Source of the DNA: Sphingomonas sp.
GTDB taxonomy: Bacteria; Pseudomonadota; Alphaproteobacteria; Sphingomonadales; Sphingomonadaceae
Direction of reading: 5' to 3'
DNA: 64,000 bases
Assembly (NCBI RefSeq): GCF_017304615.1
Contig: NZ_JAFKLZ010000001.1
Location: forward strand, 682,001-746,000
Shown here piece by piece: positions 27,605-35,606 of the stretch. Positions within the stretch are counted from its first letter, which is position 1. Every line of letters starts with the position of its first letter. The notes beneath the pieces are model-generated. The model worked only from the letters and a program-made list of their open reading frames with translations. It did no database searches and was not told where the DNA came from. The translations under genes were made by a program, and so were the position numbers.

Positions 27605-28720
27605 ATGCAGGGTCAGTGGGTTGGAGCAACAGAAGGAGACACGATCGGAAATCTGATCGTGGATTTGGACGATGAGCATAACCACTTTCGTGGCACCGCT
27701 CGATTATTCGCCACTGGCGAGCCCGGGATTGTTTGCGAGATTAAGACAGCTGATAGGTCGCCTAAGCAACAACTAGATTTCGTTCCCTTGCTTTGGATGC
27801 CAGAGGGCCAGCCGCAAATTGTGACCAGGGAAGTTATTTCGGACCTCCTACCCGACGTTAGTTTTCCGCGGACCGCCGATGTTACCCTAGAATTGATTAG
27901 TAAGAATGAACTCGCCGTAAAATGGGTTAGCGATGTTGGAACTGCTGGCCACGCATCTCTAATAAAATCTCGTGCCGAAGACCCCTCTAAACTAGAACCG
28001 ATAAGCGAGATTCTCACTTGGAAGGAGTTCAAAGATTTCGGGGTTAGCCAGGAACCCGGCAAATTTATATTTCGAGGGCAGCCGGAGGCTTTTAAACTAA
28101 GGACGGCGTTTCATCGAACGCATCGAAAAGATTTGGTTAGATTTGTAGCAGAAGACATTCCACTGGCTCGCAAGCTGCTGACTTCGCAAACTAAACACCT
28201 ATTCGATCTTTCGAAACCAGAGCAGGTTGGCGCTTTTTATAATTTACTTCAGCATCATGGTTATCCAACACCATTGTTGGACTGGACCTATTCACCATTT
28301 GTCGCCGCCTTTTTCGCCTATCGCAGAAGGCCACGGGATGCGCCCAGCGATAAGGTGCGCATTTTCGTCTTCGATAAAGCCGCCTGGGAAAGCGATTTCA
28401 GACAGCTGCAGGCAGTAAATTTTGCTGAGCATCACTTCTCCATTCTCGATGCGCTGGCAATCGAAAATCAACGGGCTACACCGCAACAGGCCCTATCAAC
28501 TCTTACGAATGTTGATGACGTCGAGAGCTATATAGCTTTTCGGGAAAAAGAACGCGGGAAGACATATTTATATGCAGTTGATTTGCCAGCAGATCTTAGA
28601 CGGGAAGTGATGGTAGAGCTTAGTTTCATGGGCATTACGGCTGGAACGCTATTTCCTGGATTAGATGGCGCTTGCGAGGCCCTTAAGGGGCGCCTGTTTC
28701 ACCAGCAGTTGGCCAAATAG
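27605..28720 (+). CDS. FRG-domain protein
   Basis: 371 residues, GGAG 7 bases before ATG 27605. Residues from about 150 show the FRG pattern: KFIFRGQPEAF, then YNLLQHHGYPTPLLDWTYSPFVAAFFA. FRG proteins have no proven biochemical function; several lie in phage or defence-associated islands. The N-terminal half is of unknown fold. The gene is visibly richer in A/T than its neighbours and is flanked by a dead antitoxin fragment, which suggests horizontal acquisition. The stop lies just 6 bases from the end of uvrD. Confidence 0.75.
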   Translation: MQGQWVGATEGDTIGNLIVDLDDEHNHFRGTARLFATGEPGIVCEIKTADRSPKQQLDFVPLLWMPEGQPQIVTREVISDLLPDVSFPRTADVTLELISKNELAVKWVSDVGTAGHASLIKSRAEDPSKLEPISEILTWKEFKDFGVSQEPGKFIFRGQPEAFKLRTAFHRTHRKDLVRFVAEDIPLARKLLTSQTKHLFDLSKPEQVGAFYNLLQHHGYPTPLLDWTYSPFVAAFFAYRRRPRDAPSDKVRIFVFDKAAWESDFRQLQAVNFAEHHFSILDALAIENQRATPQQALSTLTNVDDVESYIAFREKERGKTYLYAVDLPADLRREVMVELSFMGITAGTLFPGLDGACEALKGRLFHQQLAK

Positions 28721-28726
28721 AATTTC

Positions 28727-31036
28727 TCACCCTACCGTCACAAAACTATCCATCACGCGCTTCCGCCCGGCCGCTTCGAATTCGATTTCCAGCTTGTTGC
28801 CTTCGATCTCCTCGATCGTGCCGTAGCCGAATTTCTGGTGGAACACGCGCATCCCGATCGCCACGTCGGACCGGCCCTTGTTGCCCAGGCTCACCGCGCT
28901 GGCCCGGGCCTCCACCACCCGCGCCGGTTCGCGCGTGAAGGTGCGGCTGGTGAAGCTGCCCCCGGGTTTGGCGAAGTCCACCCCCGCGGCGCGCTGCCAC
29001 CCCGGGCCGCGGCCCGTGCCGCGCGCGACGTCGGCGAAGGGGTCGGCGCGTTCGCTCCAGTTGGCGCGCCACAGGCTCTCGCCGCCCGCCATGCTGCTTT
29101 CGCTGTCGATATGCGCTTGGGGCAATTCGGCGACGAAGCGGCTGGGGATGCTCGACGTCCATTGGCCGTAGATGCGGCGGTTGGCGGCGTGGATGATCGT
29201 CGCGCGGCGGCGGGCGCGGGTGATCGCGACATAGGCCAGGCGGCGTTCCTCCTCGAGTGAGGCGAGCCCGCCTTCGTCGAGCGAGCGTTGCGAGGGGAAC
29301 AGCCCTTCCTCCCACCCGACCAGGAACACGGTGTCGTATTCCAGGCCCTTGGCGGCGTGGATCGTCATGATCGTGACCTTGGCCTCGTCGGCGGCGGCGT
29401 CATTGTCCATCACGAGGGAGACGTGTTCGAGGAACGCGCCGAGATTTTCGTATTCCTCCATCGCGCGGACGAGTTCGGTCAGGTTTTCGAGGCGGCCGGC
29501 GGCCTCGGCCGATTTCTCCGCCTGCCACATGGCGGTGTAGCCGCTTTCGTCGAGGATCTGGCGGGCGAGGTCGGGGTGGGGGAGTTCCTGCGCCATCTGC
29601 CGCCAGCGCGCGATGTCGCCGACCAGGTTGCCGAGCGCGCGGCGCGCCTGCGGGGTCAGTTCATCGGTGTCGAGGATGCGCGCGGCGGCGGTGGTAAGCG
29701 GGACGCCTTCCGCGCGGGCGAGCTGGTGGACCTTCGCCAGCGCCTTGTCGCCCAGGCCGCGCTTGGGCGTGTTGACGATGCGTTCGAAGGCGAGGTCGTC
29801 GGCGGGCTGGGCGACGACGCGGAGGTAGGCGAGCGCGTCGCGGATTTCCTGACGCTCGTAGAAGCGGAAGCCGCCGACGATGCGATAGGGCAGACCGATC
29901 GCGATGAAGCGGTCCTCGAACTCGCGAGTCTGGTGCTGCGCGCGGACCAGGATGGCGATGTCGTCGAGGTTGGTACCGTTGCGCTGCGCGGCCTCGATCT
30001 CGTCGCCGACGCGGCGCGCTTCCTCGGGGCCGTCCCACACGCCGAGCACCTTCACCTTCTCGCCCGCGTCGAGTTCGGTCCAGAGTTGCTTGCCGAGCCG
30101 CCCGCTATTGTTGGCGATCACGCCCGACGCCGCGCCCAGGATATGCGGGGTGGAGCGGTAATTCTGTTCGAGGCGGATGACCTTCGCGCCCGGAAAGTCC
30201 TTTTCGAACTTCAGGATATTCTCGACCTGCGCGCCGCGCCACGAATAGATCGACTGGTCGTCGTCGCCGACGCAGCACAAATTCTTGCGTTCCTGAGCGA
30301 GGAGGCGGAGCCAGAGATACTGGACGCTGTTGGTGTCCTGATACTCGTCGACCATGACGTATTTGAAGCGGCGCTGATAGTCGGCGAGCACCTCGCGGTG
30401 GGTGCGCAGGATCGTCAGCATGTGCAGCAGCAGGTCGCCGAAATCGCAGGCGTTGAGCGCCTTCAGCCGCGCCTGGTACAGCGCGTAGAGCTCCCCGCCG
30501 CGGCCGTTGGCATAGCGTTCGCTTTCGCCCGCCTGGATGTCGGCGGGGACCAGGCCCTTGTTCTTCCACTCGTCGATCAGTCCGCCGAGCTGGCGCGCGG
30601 GCCAGCGTTTCTCGTCGAGGTCGGCGAGCTGGATGATCTGCTTGAGCAAACGAAGCTGGTCGTCGGTGTCGAGGATCGTGAAATTGGGGTGCAGCCCGAC
30701 GAGTTCGGCGTGGCGGCGCAGCATCTTCGCGCCGATCGCGTGGAACGTGCCGAGCCACGGCATCCCCTCCACCACGTCACCGACCAGCGCGCCGACGCGG
30801 TGCCGCATCTCGCGCGCGGCCTTGTTGGTGAAGGTGACGGAGAGGATCTCGGACGGCCACGCCTTGCGGGTGAACAGCAGGTGGGCGAGCCGCGCGGTCA
30901 GCGCGGCGGTCTTGCCCGTGCCCGCGCCGGCGAGGACGAGGACGGGGCCTTCGGTGGTGAGCACGGCGTCGCGCTGCGGCGGGTTGAGGCCGCGCAGATA
31001 GGGGGGATCGTCGGGCAGGGTCTGGGCTTGAGTCAC
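28727..31036 (-). CDS. uvrD: UvrD/PcrA-type superfamily I DNA helicase
   Basis: 769 residues from GTG 31036. SF1A motifs in order: LNPPQRDAVLTTEGPVLVLAG, Walker A GAGTGKT, LSVTFTNKAAREM, DEYQDTNSVQYLWL, DDQSIYSWRGAQ, LEQNYRST, and VTIMTIHAAKGLEYDTVFLVGWEEG with RRLAYVAITRAR. Carries the C-terminal Tudor-like region (FHQKFGYGTIEEIEG). Acts in nucleotide-excision and mismatch repair and displaces RecA. A LexA box directly abuts the start, implying SOS control. The frame continues upstream of 31036 but without a recognisable helicase sequence. Confidence 0.93.
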   Translation of the reverse strand: MTQAQTLPDDPPYLRGLNPPQRDAVLTTEGPVLVLAGAGTGKTAALTARLAHLLFTRKAWPSEILSVTFTNKAAREMRHRVGALVGDVVEGMPWLGTFHAIGAKMLRRHAELVGLHPNFTILDTDDQLRLLKQIIQLADLDEKRWPARQLGGLIDEWKNKGLVPADIQAGESERYANGRGGELYALYQARLKALNACDFGDLLLHMLTILRTHREVLADYQRRFKYVMVDEYQDTNSVQYLWLRLLAQERKNLCCVGDDDQSIYSWRGAQVENILKFEKDFPGAKVIRLEQNYRSTPHILGAASGVIANNSGRLGKQLWTELDAGEKVKVLGVWDGPEEARRVGDEIEAAQRNGTNLDDIAILVRAQHQTREFEDRFIAIGLPYRIVGGFRFYERQEIRDALAYLRVVAQPADDLAFERIVNTPKRGLGDKALAKVHQLARAEGVPLTTAAARILDTDELTPQARRALGNLVGDIARWRQMAQELPHPDLARQILDESGYTAMWQAEKSAEAAGRLENLTELVRAMEEYENLGAFLEHVSLVMDNDAAADEAKVTIMTIHAAKGLEYDTVFLVGWEEGLFPSQRSLDEGGLASLEEERRLAYVAITRARRRATIIHAANRRIYGQWTSSIPSRFVAELPQAHIDSESSMAGGESLWRANWSERADPFADVARGTGRGPGWQRAAGVDFAKPGGSFTSRTFTREPARVVEARASAVSLGNKGRSDVAIGMRVFHQKFGYGTIEEIEGNKLEIEFEAAGRKRVMDSFVTVG

Positions 31037-31040
31037 GCGT

Positions 31041-31055
31041 GAACACTTAGGGAAC
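31041..31055 (-). promoter_or_regulatory. LexA box of uvrD
   Basis: On the gene strand it reads GTTC-CCTAAGT-GTTC, an exact GTTC-N7-GTTC alphaproteobacterial SOS box. The site ends 4 bases before the GTG start, so bound LexA would block transcription and initiation of uvrD. No other such repeat is near. Confidence 0.8.
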
Positions 31056-31189
31056 GGGGGGCGGAGGGGCAACTGTCTGAGCCGCCGGCAAAGCCGTCGG
31101 CCGGATCGGCTTGCAGCCGTCCGCCGGCCGTGCGCGGTGCTGCGCTGCGCACACCGGCGCGGGCGTGGCCGCGCCTGCACCCGCGCATA

Positions 31190-31219
31190 AAAAACGGGGC
31201 GGCCCGGGAGAGCCGCCCC
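31190..31219 (-). terminator. Intrinsic terminator of the candidate small RNA
   Basis: GGGGCGGC (31196-31203) and GCCGCCCC (31212-31219) form a perfect 8-bp GC stem with an 8-base loop; on the minus strand it is followed by GTTTTTT, a clear U-tract. Confidence 0.85.
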
Positions 31220-31295
31220 GCAGTTCGGGGAGGATCGGCAACGGGGGAAAGCCGATCCAAGTCGCGGCCGGCAAGGGAAAAGCGACCGCGCGACA
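31190..31295 (-). ncRNA. Candidate trans-acting small RNA with C-rich loops
   Basis: A roughly 105-nt intergenic segment with its own putative promoter and terminator. Reading the minus strand: GTCGC...GCGAC arm pairing; then a perfect 8-bp hairpin GGATCGGC (31258-31251) with GCCGATCC and loop UUUCCCCCGUU; then CCCCG/CGGGG, loop AACUG; then the terminator stem. C- and U-rich loops (UUUUCCC, UUUCCCCC, UCUCCC) resemble alphaproteobacterial small RNAs whose CU-rich loops pair with Shine-Dalgarno sequences. No open frame fits the region. Sequence-based guess, unverified. Confidence 0.5.
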
Positions 31296-31298
31296 GCT

Positions 31299-31326
31299 TA
31301 AATAGACCCCGTTCGTAACCGATCAA
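31299..31326 (-). promoter_or_regulatory. Putative promoter of the candidate small RNA
   Basis: On the minus strand TTGATC (31326-31321) and TATTTA (31304-31299) are separated by 16 bases, a reasonable -35/-10 pair. Transcription would begin near 31293. By eye only. Confidence 0.35.
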
Positions 31327-31363
31327 TGTCGCAATTGTTGCAAATTGTCGCAGTGCCTGGCGG

Positions 31364-31663
31364 CTACCAGGAGTTGATCGTCGTGACGCTCCCTGGCTCT
31401 GGATCGTCCGGCGCGGTGACTTTCGGTGCTGGATGCTTTGCGACGCGTCGCGACGGTGCGAGCCGCAACGGCGGTTGCGGCACGGGAGCGGGCGACGGAG
31501 ACGCGGTGGGCGTCGGGCGTGGGGCGATCGGAATCGCGGTGGCGCTGGGCGAGGCGGACGGCTTGGGCTGATCGGCGGGCATTGCGCACGATCCGATCGC
31601 CAGACCGATCGCGATCGCTCCCGTCAGGCCGACGCCTGCGACGATCCAGCCGCGCCTGACCAT
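31364..31663 (-). CDS. Membrane-anchored proline-rich hypothetical protein
   Basis: 99 residues. Residues 5-25 form one hydrophobic segment (GWIVAGVGLTGAIAIGLAIG) ending in SC, a possible lipobox-like position; the rest is Pro/Ala/Ser/Thr-rich and low in complexity (PTPTASPSPAPVPQPP), so a disordered periplasmic tail is likely. No known family. It lies 16 bases after the 133-residue gene on the same strand, and the two probably form one small operon. Confidence 0.5.
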   Translation of the reverse strand: MVRRGWIVAGVGLTGAIAIGLAIGSCAMPADQPKPSASPSATAIPIAPRPTPTASPSPAPVPQPPLRLAPSRRVAKHPAPKVTAPDDPEPGSVTTINSW

Positions 31664-31679
31664 TGTGCGTGTCGCCCTG

Positions 31680-32081
31680 TCAGGAAGGGTCGCCAGCGGG
31701 CGGCGTAACGGGGAGCGGGGAGGGTGGCGCGTTAGCGGTCGACGGATCCGCAGCGGTGCCGGGCGGATCGCTGCTGGCCGGACCCTGCATTTCGGGCATC
31801 GGTTCGTTCGAGGGCGTCGGCTCGCCGTTCGTCGATCCGGCGTTGCTGATCTGCGGCGCGGCGTCGGGCTGGGCGTCGACTGCTACGTCGGCGGCGGACG
31901 GGTGCGGCGCGTTGGGATCGCCGCCGATCAGCTTCGTGCCCGCCGATGCCGTTGTGACCCCAGCGGCGCCATCGGTCGCGCGGAACGCGAGCAGGCCGAT
32001 AAGCAGCCCCGCCGTTACGACGAGACCCAGCATGATCATGAACTGGCGATCGTTCATTCCATTTCTCACGGGAGCACTCAT
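31680..32081 (-). CDS. Single-pass membrane hypothetical protein
   Basis: 133 residues. N-terminal helix IMLGLVVTAGLLIGLLAFRA then a long Pro/Ser/Ala/Asp-rich tail with no recognised domain. An in-frame ATG at 32057 could also be used. Shares the Pro-rich tail style of its downstream neighbour; both may reach into the periplasm. Diverges from the TetR gene. Confidence 0.5.
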   Translation of the reverse strand: MSAPVRNGMNDRQFMIMLGLVVTAGLLIGLLAFRATDGAAGVTTASAGTKLIGGDPNAPHPSAADVAVDAQPDAAPQISNAGSTNGEPTPSNEPMPEMQGPASSDPPGTAADPSTANAPPSPLPVTPPAGDPS

Positions 32082-32197
32082 GCGAACACGATAGCGTCTA
32101 GTGGTGAAGATTTCGGCAATGTCGCGGCAGTGCGCGGAACCGGCGGCGCGCAGATCGGTTGTCGAAATCGTCGCTGCACTGCAAAAAAAGATTGCAT

Positions 32198-32213
32198 GTT
32201 CGTTCGAACGAAC
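32198..32213. promoter_or_regulatory. Palindromic TetR operator candidate
   Basis: GTTCGTTCGAACGAAC is a perfect 16-bp palindrome, 13 bases upstream of the GTG of the TetR gene. It lies between TTGCAT (32192) and TAATTG (32214), a possible -35/-10 pair with exactly 16 bases between, so repressor binding would occlude the promoter. Confidence 0.6.
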
Positions 32214-32226
32214 TAATTGGCGATGC

Positions 32227-32862
32227 GTGGTTCAGCAGCGACTCCTGGACATTGCCATCGAGCAGTTCGGCCAGCACGGGCTGGAGGGCGTCAGCACGCG
32301 CGAAATCGCGGCGGCGGCGAACACCGCAATGTCGTCGATCACCTATCATTACGGCGGCAAGGAAGGTCTCTATCTGGCCGCCGCGGACGAAGTCGCCAAG
32401 CAGATGGGGTGTGACTGGCAGATCGACATGTTCGAGGCTGTGGTCGCGTCGGGCGATCCGGCGGCGGCGCGCGAAGCCATCGCTGATCTTACGCGCGGTT
32501 TCCTCCAGCAGCTGCAACAGCCGCAGAGCAACGATTGGGCGTTGTTCATCATGCGCGAGCAGCTTCAGCCGACCGAGGCGTTCGAGCGAATCTATGCCGG
32601 CACGATGGGCCAGACAGGAAAAGTGCTGGTCGACTTGATCTGTGTCGCGACTGGTGTTCAGGACGGCCAGGCGGCGCGGCTCGCGGCTATCTCCCTGTTC
32701 GGCCAGGTGCTGGTGATGAAGGCCGCGCGCGCGATGTGCCGCAAGATGCTCGAGCGTGAGACGCTGAGCGAAGAAATCATCGACGAATATGCCACACGGG
32801 TCGTGGCCAACATCGACGCCATCCTCGACCGGATGATCGCCGAGCGACAGGAGCAAGCATGA
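32227..32862 (+). CDS. TetR-family transcriptional repressor
   Basis: 211 residues from GTG 32227. N-terminal HTH: QQRLLDIAIEQFGQHGLEGVSTREIAAAANTAMSSITYHYGGKEGLY, typical TetR; the C-terminal DUF1956-like ligand domain matches the CecR subgroup that controls efflux operons. The frame opens far upstream, but the start must lie close to the HTH. It overlaps emrA by 4 bases and has its own palindromic operator, suggesting autoregulation and control of the downstream efflux operon. Confidence 0.85.
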   Translation: MVQQRLLDIAIEQFGQHGLEGVSTREIAAAANTAMSSITYHYGGKEGLYLAAADEVAKQMGCDWQIDMFEAVVASGDPAAAREAIADLTRGFLQQLQQPQSNDWALFIMREQLQPTEAFERIYAGTMGQTGKVLVDLICVATGVQDGQAARLAAISLFGQVLVMKAARAMCRKMLERETLSEEIIDEYATRVVANIDAILDRMIAERQEQA

Positions 32863-33974
32863 GCGAGGACAAACCCGCCGACGCGGCAGAAGCGCCCGGC
32901 ACCGACGACGCGGCGGCCGCAGAAGCCAAGACGCCGATCTTCCGCAACCCGACGTTCTGGATCATCACGATCGTGGTCGTCGCGGCGCTCGCGATCGGTG
33001 GCTTCCTTTACTACCGGCATAGCCGCCAATTCGAAACGACTGACGATGCGTTCGTCGACGCGCATATCGTGCGGATCGCGCCCGAAGTGGCGGGGACGCT
33101 GATCCAGGTCGCCGATCTCGACAATCGCCACGTCAAGGCGGGTGATCTGCTCGCCGTGATCAAGCCGAGTGGTCCGCAGGCGCAGCTTGCCGAGGCGCAG
33201 GCCGGGATCGATCAGGCGACGGCGCAATTCAGCCAGGCGCAGGCCCAGATCGCCGCCGCAATCGCGACGCGCGACCAGACGCAGTCGCAGGCGCTCGCGC
33301 CGATCGCCGCCGCGACCAAGGCGGCGCAGGATTTGGCCCGCTACGAAAGCCTGGCGAAGATCGATCGGTCGGCGGTCGCCTCGACCCAGCTCGATCAGGC
33401 GCGTGCCAATGCACGCTCAACCGCGGGGCAGGCCGCCGCTGCTCGCAAGCAAGTGTCGAGCGCCGATGCGCAAATCGCGGTCGCGCGCAAGGCCGCCGAC
33501 GCTGCCATGGCGATGATCGCCGCGCGGCGCGCGCAGGCCGATCAGGCGCGCGTGACGATCAACAACCTGCGCCTGACCGCGCCGGTATCGGGGCAGGTCG
33601 TGAACCGCTCGGTCAATGTCGGCTCCTACGTCGCGCCCGGCACGCAATTGCTGGCGATCGTCCCCGATACGATGTGGATCACCGCGAATTTCAAGGAAAC
33701 CCAGCTCAAGGACATGCGCCTGGGCCAGGAAGTCACGATCAAGGTCGATGCCTTTCCCGACGTGAAGTTCCTCGGCCGAGTGGATTCGATCCAGCGCGGC
33801 GCGGGCCAGGCCTTTGCACTGCTCCCTCCGCAGAACGCGACCGGCAACTACGTGAAGGTGGTGCAACGCGTGCCGGTCCGGATCACCTTCCTGGTCGGCA
33901 AGGACGATCCAGACCCGCGCAACTATCCGATCGGGCCGGGCATGTCGGTGGTGCCCACGGTCAAGGTGCGCTGA
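32859..33974 (+). CDS. emrA: HlyD/EmrA-type membrane fusion protein
   Basis: 371 residues. Cytoplasmic Ala-rich N-terminus, one membrane helix (ITIVVVAALAIGGFLYYRH), then DDAFVDAHIVRIAPEVAGTLIQVADLDNRHVKAGDLLAVI (lipoyl hairpin half), a long Ala/Gln coiled coil, and RLTAPVSGQVVNRSVNVGSYVAPGTQLLAI (second half). It bridges an EmrB pump in the inner membrane to a TolC-type channel. Second gene of the TetR-emrA-emrB-oprM operon. Confidence 0.88.
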   Translation: MSEDKPADAAEAPGTDDAAAAEAKTPIFRNPTFWIITIVVVAALAIGGFLYYRHSRQFETTDDAFVDAHIVRIAPEVAGTLIQVADLDNRHVKAGDLLAVIKPSGPQAQLAEAQAGIDQATAQFSQAQAQIAAAIATRDQTQSQALAPIAAATKAAQDLARYESLAKIDRSAVASTQLDQARANARSTAGQAAAARKQVSSADAQIAVARKAADAAMAMIAARRAQADQARVTINNLRLTAPVSGQVVNRSVNVGSYVAPGTQLLAIVPDTMWITANFKETQLKDMRLGQEVTIKVDAFPDVKFLGRVDSIQRGAGQAFALLPPQNATGNYVKVVQRVPVRITFLVGKDDPDPRNYPIGPGMSVVPTVKVR

Positions 33975-33975
33975 G

Positions 33976-35604
33976 ATGGCGAGCGCCGCCGCGACGGCGG
34001 ACGACGCGCCGAGAAAAGAACCGGCGCAGGACGGCTGGGACAATAGCCGTTCGGCGGCGGGGCCATACAACCCCTGGCTGATCGTCGCGATGATCTCGTT
34101 GCCGACGTTCATGGAGGTGCTCGACACCTCGATCGCGAACGTCAGCCTCGATCACATCGCCGGCGGCCTGTCGATCTCGACCGACCAGGCGACCTGGGTG
34201 CTGACCAGCTATCTGGTCGCGAACGCGGTGGTGATCCCGATCTCCGGCTGGCTGTCTAACGCGATCGGGCGGAAGCGTTACTTCCTGATCTCGATCGCGC
34301 TGTTCACCCTGTCGTCGCTGATGTGCGGGCTCGCGCCCAATATCGGCACGCTGATCCTTGCGCGCGTGTTGCAGGGGATTGGTGGCGGCGGACTGGCGCC
34401 GGTCGAACAGGCGATGCTGGTCGATACATTTCCGCCCGAAAAGCGCGGCATGGCGATCGCGGCGTTCGCGATCGTGGTAGTGGTCGGGCCGGTGCTTGGG
34501 CCGACGCTGGGCGGCTACATCACCGAAGTCGCCAGTTGGCATTGGGTGTTCCTGATCAACGTGCCGTTCGGGATCATCGCGTTCTTCCTGGCGGACATCT
34601 TCGTCGACGAACCCGAACAGGTGAAAAAGGATCGCGCCAAGATGCTCGAGGGCGGGCTGCGGATCGACGTGGTCGGCGTGATCCTTGTCGTGCTCGGCCT
34701 CGGCTTCCTCGAACTGACGCTCGATCGCGGCGAGCGCGAGGACTGGTTCTCCAGCGGAATGATCGTCGCGACGGCGACGATCTCGGCGGTGTCGCTGGCG
34801 GCGCTGGGCTTCTGGGAATGGCGGCAGAAGAACCCTGTCGTGGACGTGAAGCTGCTGAAGAACCGCAATTTCTCCGCGACGCTGATCATCATGGGCGTGA
34901 CCGGCTTGATCCTTTACGGCACCACGCAGTTGATCCCGCAGATGCTGCAGCAGGTACTGGGCTACAGCTCGTTCGATTCGGGGCTGGCGCTGACCTTCGG
35001 CGGCATCGCGACGGTGCTGATGGTGCCGTTTGCCGGCGCGATGGCGGGCAAGGTCGACGTGCGGTTGCTGCTCGGCGTGGCGTTGCTCATTCAGGCTGGT
35101 GCGCTGTGGCACATGACGCACATGAGCGCCGACATCACCTTCTTCGATGCCGCGTTCGCGCGCACGTTGCAGGCCGTCGGGTTGCCGTTCCTGTTCGTGC
35201 CGATCAATGCCGCGGCCTATAACGGCCTTGCGCGCGAGAGTACCGCGCAGGCCTCCAGCATGCTCAATGTCGCGCGCAACGTGGGCGGGTCGATCGGTAT
35301 CTCGATGTCGCAATCGTGGCTGGTCGGCGCGACGCAGACGCGGCAGTCGCAACTGGTTGAGAACCTCAACCCTCTCAATCCGAACTATACCGACTGGATG
35401 GCGCGCGCGAAAGGCGTGTTCGCCGACACGTTCGACCCTAACGCGATTCCGACCGGCGTGCTGTATCAGCAGGTCGTGCGTCAGGCGGCGATGATGGGAT
35501 TCCTCGACGTCTTCCGGTCACTGATGATCCTCGTGCTGGTGCTGACGCCGACCGTGTTTTTCCTGCGGGGCGGGAGAAGCGCAGGCGGCGGAATGGGACA
35601 CTGA
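33976..35604 (+). CDS. emrB: EmrB/QacA-type MFS efflux pump
   Basis: 542 residues, 14 helices. DHA2 signature: TFMEVLDTSIANVSLDHIAGGLSI, motif A-like GWLSNAIGRKRYFLIS, motif C-like VVGPVLGPTLGGYITE. It exports drugs by proton antiport with the fusion protein upstream and the outer-membrane factor downstream. The start lies 1 base after the emrA stop. Substrate unknown. Confidence 0.9.
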   Translation: MASAAATADDAPRKEPAQDGWDNSRSAAGPYNPWLIVAMISLPTFMEVLDTSIANVSLDHIAGGLSISTDQATWVLTSYLVANAVVIPISGWLSNAIGRKRYFLISIALFTLSSLMCGLAPNIGTLILARVLQGIGGGGLAPVEQAMLVDTFPPEKRGMAIAAFAIVVVVGPVLGPTLGGYITEVASWHWVFLINVPFGIIAFFLADIFVDEPEQVKKDRAKMLEGGLRIDVVGVILVVLGLGFLELTLDRGEREDWFSSGMIVATATISAVSLAALGFWEWRQKNPVVDVKLLKNRNFSATLIIMGVTGLILYGTTQLIPQMLQQVLGYSSFDSGLALTFGGIATVLMVPFAGAMAGKVDVRLLLGVALLIQAGALWHMTHMSADITFFDAAFARTLQAVGLPFLFVPINAAAYNGLARESTAQASSMLNVARNVGGSIGISMSQSWLVGATQTRQSQLVENLNPLNPNYTDWMARAKGVFADTFDPNAIPTGVLYQQVVRQAAMMGFLDVFRSLMILVLVLTPTVFFLRGGRSAGGGMGH

Positions 35605-35606
35605 AA

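Noticed and set aside
29288-31042. Long forward-strand frame opposite uvrD
   Set aside because: Antisense shadow of UvrD; low-complexity, no RBS or family.
32198-32213. GTTCGTTCGAACGAAC as a LexA box
   Set aside because: It contains GTTC and GAAC but not the GTTC-N7-GTTC spacing; it is better explained as a TetR palindrome.
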